DNA of 64,000 nt from CAVVAL01 sp963742725 (GTDB lineage: Bacteria > Actinomycetota > Actinomycetes > Mycobacteriales > Cryptosporangiaceae): positions 2,232,001 to 2,296,000 of the forward strand of contig CAVUMX010000001.1 in the NCBI GenBank assembly GCA_963742725.1. The letters run 5' to 3'. Below the pieces are notes generated by a model. That model was given only the letters and a program-made list of their open reading frames with translations. It was not told where the DNA came from and made no database searches. Below, one piece after another: positions 62,669-64,000 of the stretch. Numbering within the stretch: position 1 is the first letter of the stretch; the number at the start of each line of letters is the position of its first letter. The position numbers and the translations under genes are program-made.

Positions 62669-63829
62669 TCAGTACGACTTGGGCAGTCCCAGGGAGTGCT
62701 GCGCGACGAAGTTGAGGATCATCTCGCGGCTCACCGGCGCGATCCGCGCGGCGCGGACAGCGCCCCACAGCGTCGCCAGCCCGTACTCGGTGGCCATGCC
62801 GTTGCCGCCGTGCGTCTGGATCGCCTTGTCGACGGCGTCGATCGAGGCCTCGGCTGCGGCGTACTTGGCCATGTTCGCGGCCTCGCCGGCCAGGGCGTCC
62901 TGGCCCTGGTCGTAGAGCCACGCCGCCTTCTGGGTCATCAGCCGCGCCAGTTCGACCTGGATCTTCGCCTGCGCGAGCGGGTGCGCGATGCCCTGGTGCG
63001 CGCCGATCGGCGTCTTCCACACCTGCCGCTCGTTCGCGTACGCCGCCGCCTTGGCCAGGGCGTACCGGGCGGTGCCGTTGGCCTGCGACGCGATCGTGAT
63101 CCGCTCCGGGTTGAGGCCGGCGAACAGCGCGGGCAGCCCCGCGTCGGCCGACTCGCCGACCAGCGCGTCGGCGGGCAGCCGCACGTCGTCCAGGAAGAGC
63201 GTGAACTGCTTCTCCGGGGACGTCACCTGCATGTCGATCCGCTGCGCCTCAAGACCAGAGGCATCGGTCGGGACGATGAACAGCGCCGGCTTCAGCTGAC
63301 CGGACTTCGCGTCCTCCATGCGGGCGACGACCAGGACGGCCTCGCACTCGTCCACACCGGAGATGTAGTACTTGCGACCCGACAGCAGCCAGTCGTCGCC
63401 GTCCCGGCGGGCGGTCGTGGTGAGCTTGTGCGCGTTGGAGCCGGCGTCCGGCTCGGTGATCGCGAAGGCCATCTTCACGGAACCGTCCGCGAAGCCGGGC
63501 AGCCAGCGTTGCTTCTGCGCCTCGGTGCCGGACTTGGCGATGACCGTCGCGCAGATCGCCGGCGACACGACGATCAGCAGCAGCGAGCAACCGGCCGCGG
63601 CCAGCTCCTCGGCGACGATCGCCAGCTCGGTGATGCCGCCGCCCCCGCCGCCGTACTCCTCGGGCACTGCGACGCCGAGGAAACCGGCCTTGCCCGCTTC
63701 CGCCCACAGCTCGTCCGTGGTCCCGCCGGACTTCGCCTTCTCGACGAAGTAGCTGTGGCCGTACTTGGCGGCGAGCTGCGCCACCGACTCGCGCAGCAGG
63801 CCGTGCTCGGGGCTTTCGCTGAAGTCCAT
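62669..63829 (-). CDS. Acyl-CoA dehydrogenase
   Basis: The 386-residue flavoprotein shows the ACAD signatures MAFAITEPDAGSNAHKLTTT (signature 1) and the C-terminal region QTHGGNGMATEYGLATLWGA (signature 2). The N-terminal helical domain and central beta domain are complete. It oxidises acyl-CoA to trans-2-enoyl-CoA with FAD. Its ATG overlaps the carboxylase stop by one base, pointing to branched-chain or medium-chain acyl-CoA degradation. Confidence 0.93.
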   Translation of the reverse strand: MDFSESPEHGLLRESVAQLAAKYGHSYFVEKAKSGGTTDELWAEAGKAGFLGVAVPEEYGGGGGGITELAIVAEELAAAGCSLLLIVVSPAICATVIAKSGTEAQKQRWLPGFADGSVKMAFAITEPDAGSNAHKLTTTARRDGDDWLLSGRKYYISGVDECEAVLVVARMEDAKSGQLKPALFIVPTDASGLEAQRIDMQVTSPEKQFTLFLDDVRLPADALVGESADAGLPALFAGLNPERITIASQANGTARYALAKAAAYANERQVWKTPIGAHQGIAHPLAQAKIQVELARLMTQKAAWLYDQGQDALAGEAANMAKYAAAEASIDAVDKAIQTHGGNGMATEYGLATLWGAVRAARIAPVSREMILNFVAQHSLGLPKSY

Positions 63830-64000
63830 CAGTCCTCCGGAATGATCGCGAGGACAGCGCCGCCCTCGACCTGGCTGCCTTCACTGACCCGCAGCGCGGT
63901 GACGACGCCGTCGTGCGGCGCGACCACGGGGTGCTCCATCTTCATCGCTTCCAGCACGAGCAGCGGCTGGCCCTTCCGGACCTCCGCGCCGTCCTGGACA
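63829..64000 (-). CDS. Acyl-CoA carboxylase alpha subunit, C-terminal part (partial)
   Basis: The last 56 residues and stop are visible: VRKGQPLLVLEAMKMEHPVV contains the biotinylated Lys motif EAMKMEH, then APHDGVVTALRVSEG ends the biotinyl domain. The rest lies beyond position 64000. It is probably the biotin-carrying subunit of an acetyl-/propionyl- or methylcrotonyl-CoA carboxylase. The stop overlaps the acyl-CoA dehydrogenase start, so the pair forms one operon. Confidence 0.93.
   Translation of the reverse strand, partial: VQDGAEVRKGQPLLVLEAMKMEHPVVAPHDGVVTALRVSEGSQVEGGAVLAIIPED

Overview
This is a high-GC chromosomal window from an actinomycete. The evidence is an actinobacterial rRNA operon, GTG/TTG starts with GGAGG-type ribosome sites, a bacterial proteasome activator (Bpa), LCP cell-wall ligases, GuaB1, DUF5926 and an IdeR/DmdR iron box. 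The 16S sequence looks closest to the Micromonosporales/Cryptosporangiales/Frankiales area, but I could not place it by search. Most of the window is ordinary core genome.

Layout: (1) 1-860 is the decayed edge of an integrated element: a tyrosine-integrase tail, a broken vapBC pair and tRNA-Gly(CCC), the probable integration site. (2) 965-16.7 kb is housekeeping and envelope: dcd, two CNNM/hemolysin-type transporters, a membrane Fe-S reductase, DUF485-ActP acetate uptake, a nucleotide-sugar SDR, two LCP ligases, rhodanese, GDPD, a GAF/PAS histidine kinase and DUF5926. (3) 16.8-18.5 kb has arginine deiminase and a degenerate GC-rich repeat array. (4) 18.6-24.5 kb is a full rRNA operon with two promoters, both processing stems and strong terminator structures. 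(5) 24.5-28.4 kb is an alkyl-DHAP-synthase-like FAD enzyme, divergent from a TetR gene coupled to glpD. (6) 28.5-34 kb holds a PAS protein, secreted M28 and M4 metallopeptidases carrying near-identical C-terminal P domains, and an XRE-TPR regulator. (7) 34-45.9 kb is mixed and accessory-like: a TMEM165-type transporter, lipoprotein, pheA-phosphatase, iron-box-controlled FhuF-like reductase, two AIM24 paralogues, two LuxR-type regulators beside a secreted Cys protein, an RTX-like protein, a zincin, rbsK, a TetR pair and Uma2. (8) 46.3-55.5 kb: csp, AlkD-like glycosylase, nitronate monooxygenase, guaB1, an ECF sigma factor with a membrane partner, and serS with three HAD phosphatases. (9) 55.6-64 kb: a three-gene operon of unknown proteins downstream of bpa, a two-domain GNAT, quinone oxidoreductase, DEAD-box helicase, an unknown helical protein divergent from a small secreted protein, and the end of an acyl-CoA carboxylase/acyl-CoA dehydrogenase operon.

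Functional links: GlpD makes DHAP, the backbone on which an AGPS-like enzyme would act, and both flank a TetR regulator. The P-domain proteases look like a secreted proteolysis set. FhuF under an iron box points to siderophore-iron release. No complete novel defence, CRISPR, phage or biosynthetic system is present. The most unusual signals are structural: a hairpin element found at the 3' ends of two genes with compensatory change, a branched terminator-like structure behind the rRNA operon, perfect inverted repeats between divergent genes, a repeated 65-bp upstream element, and the unknown operon next to bpa.
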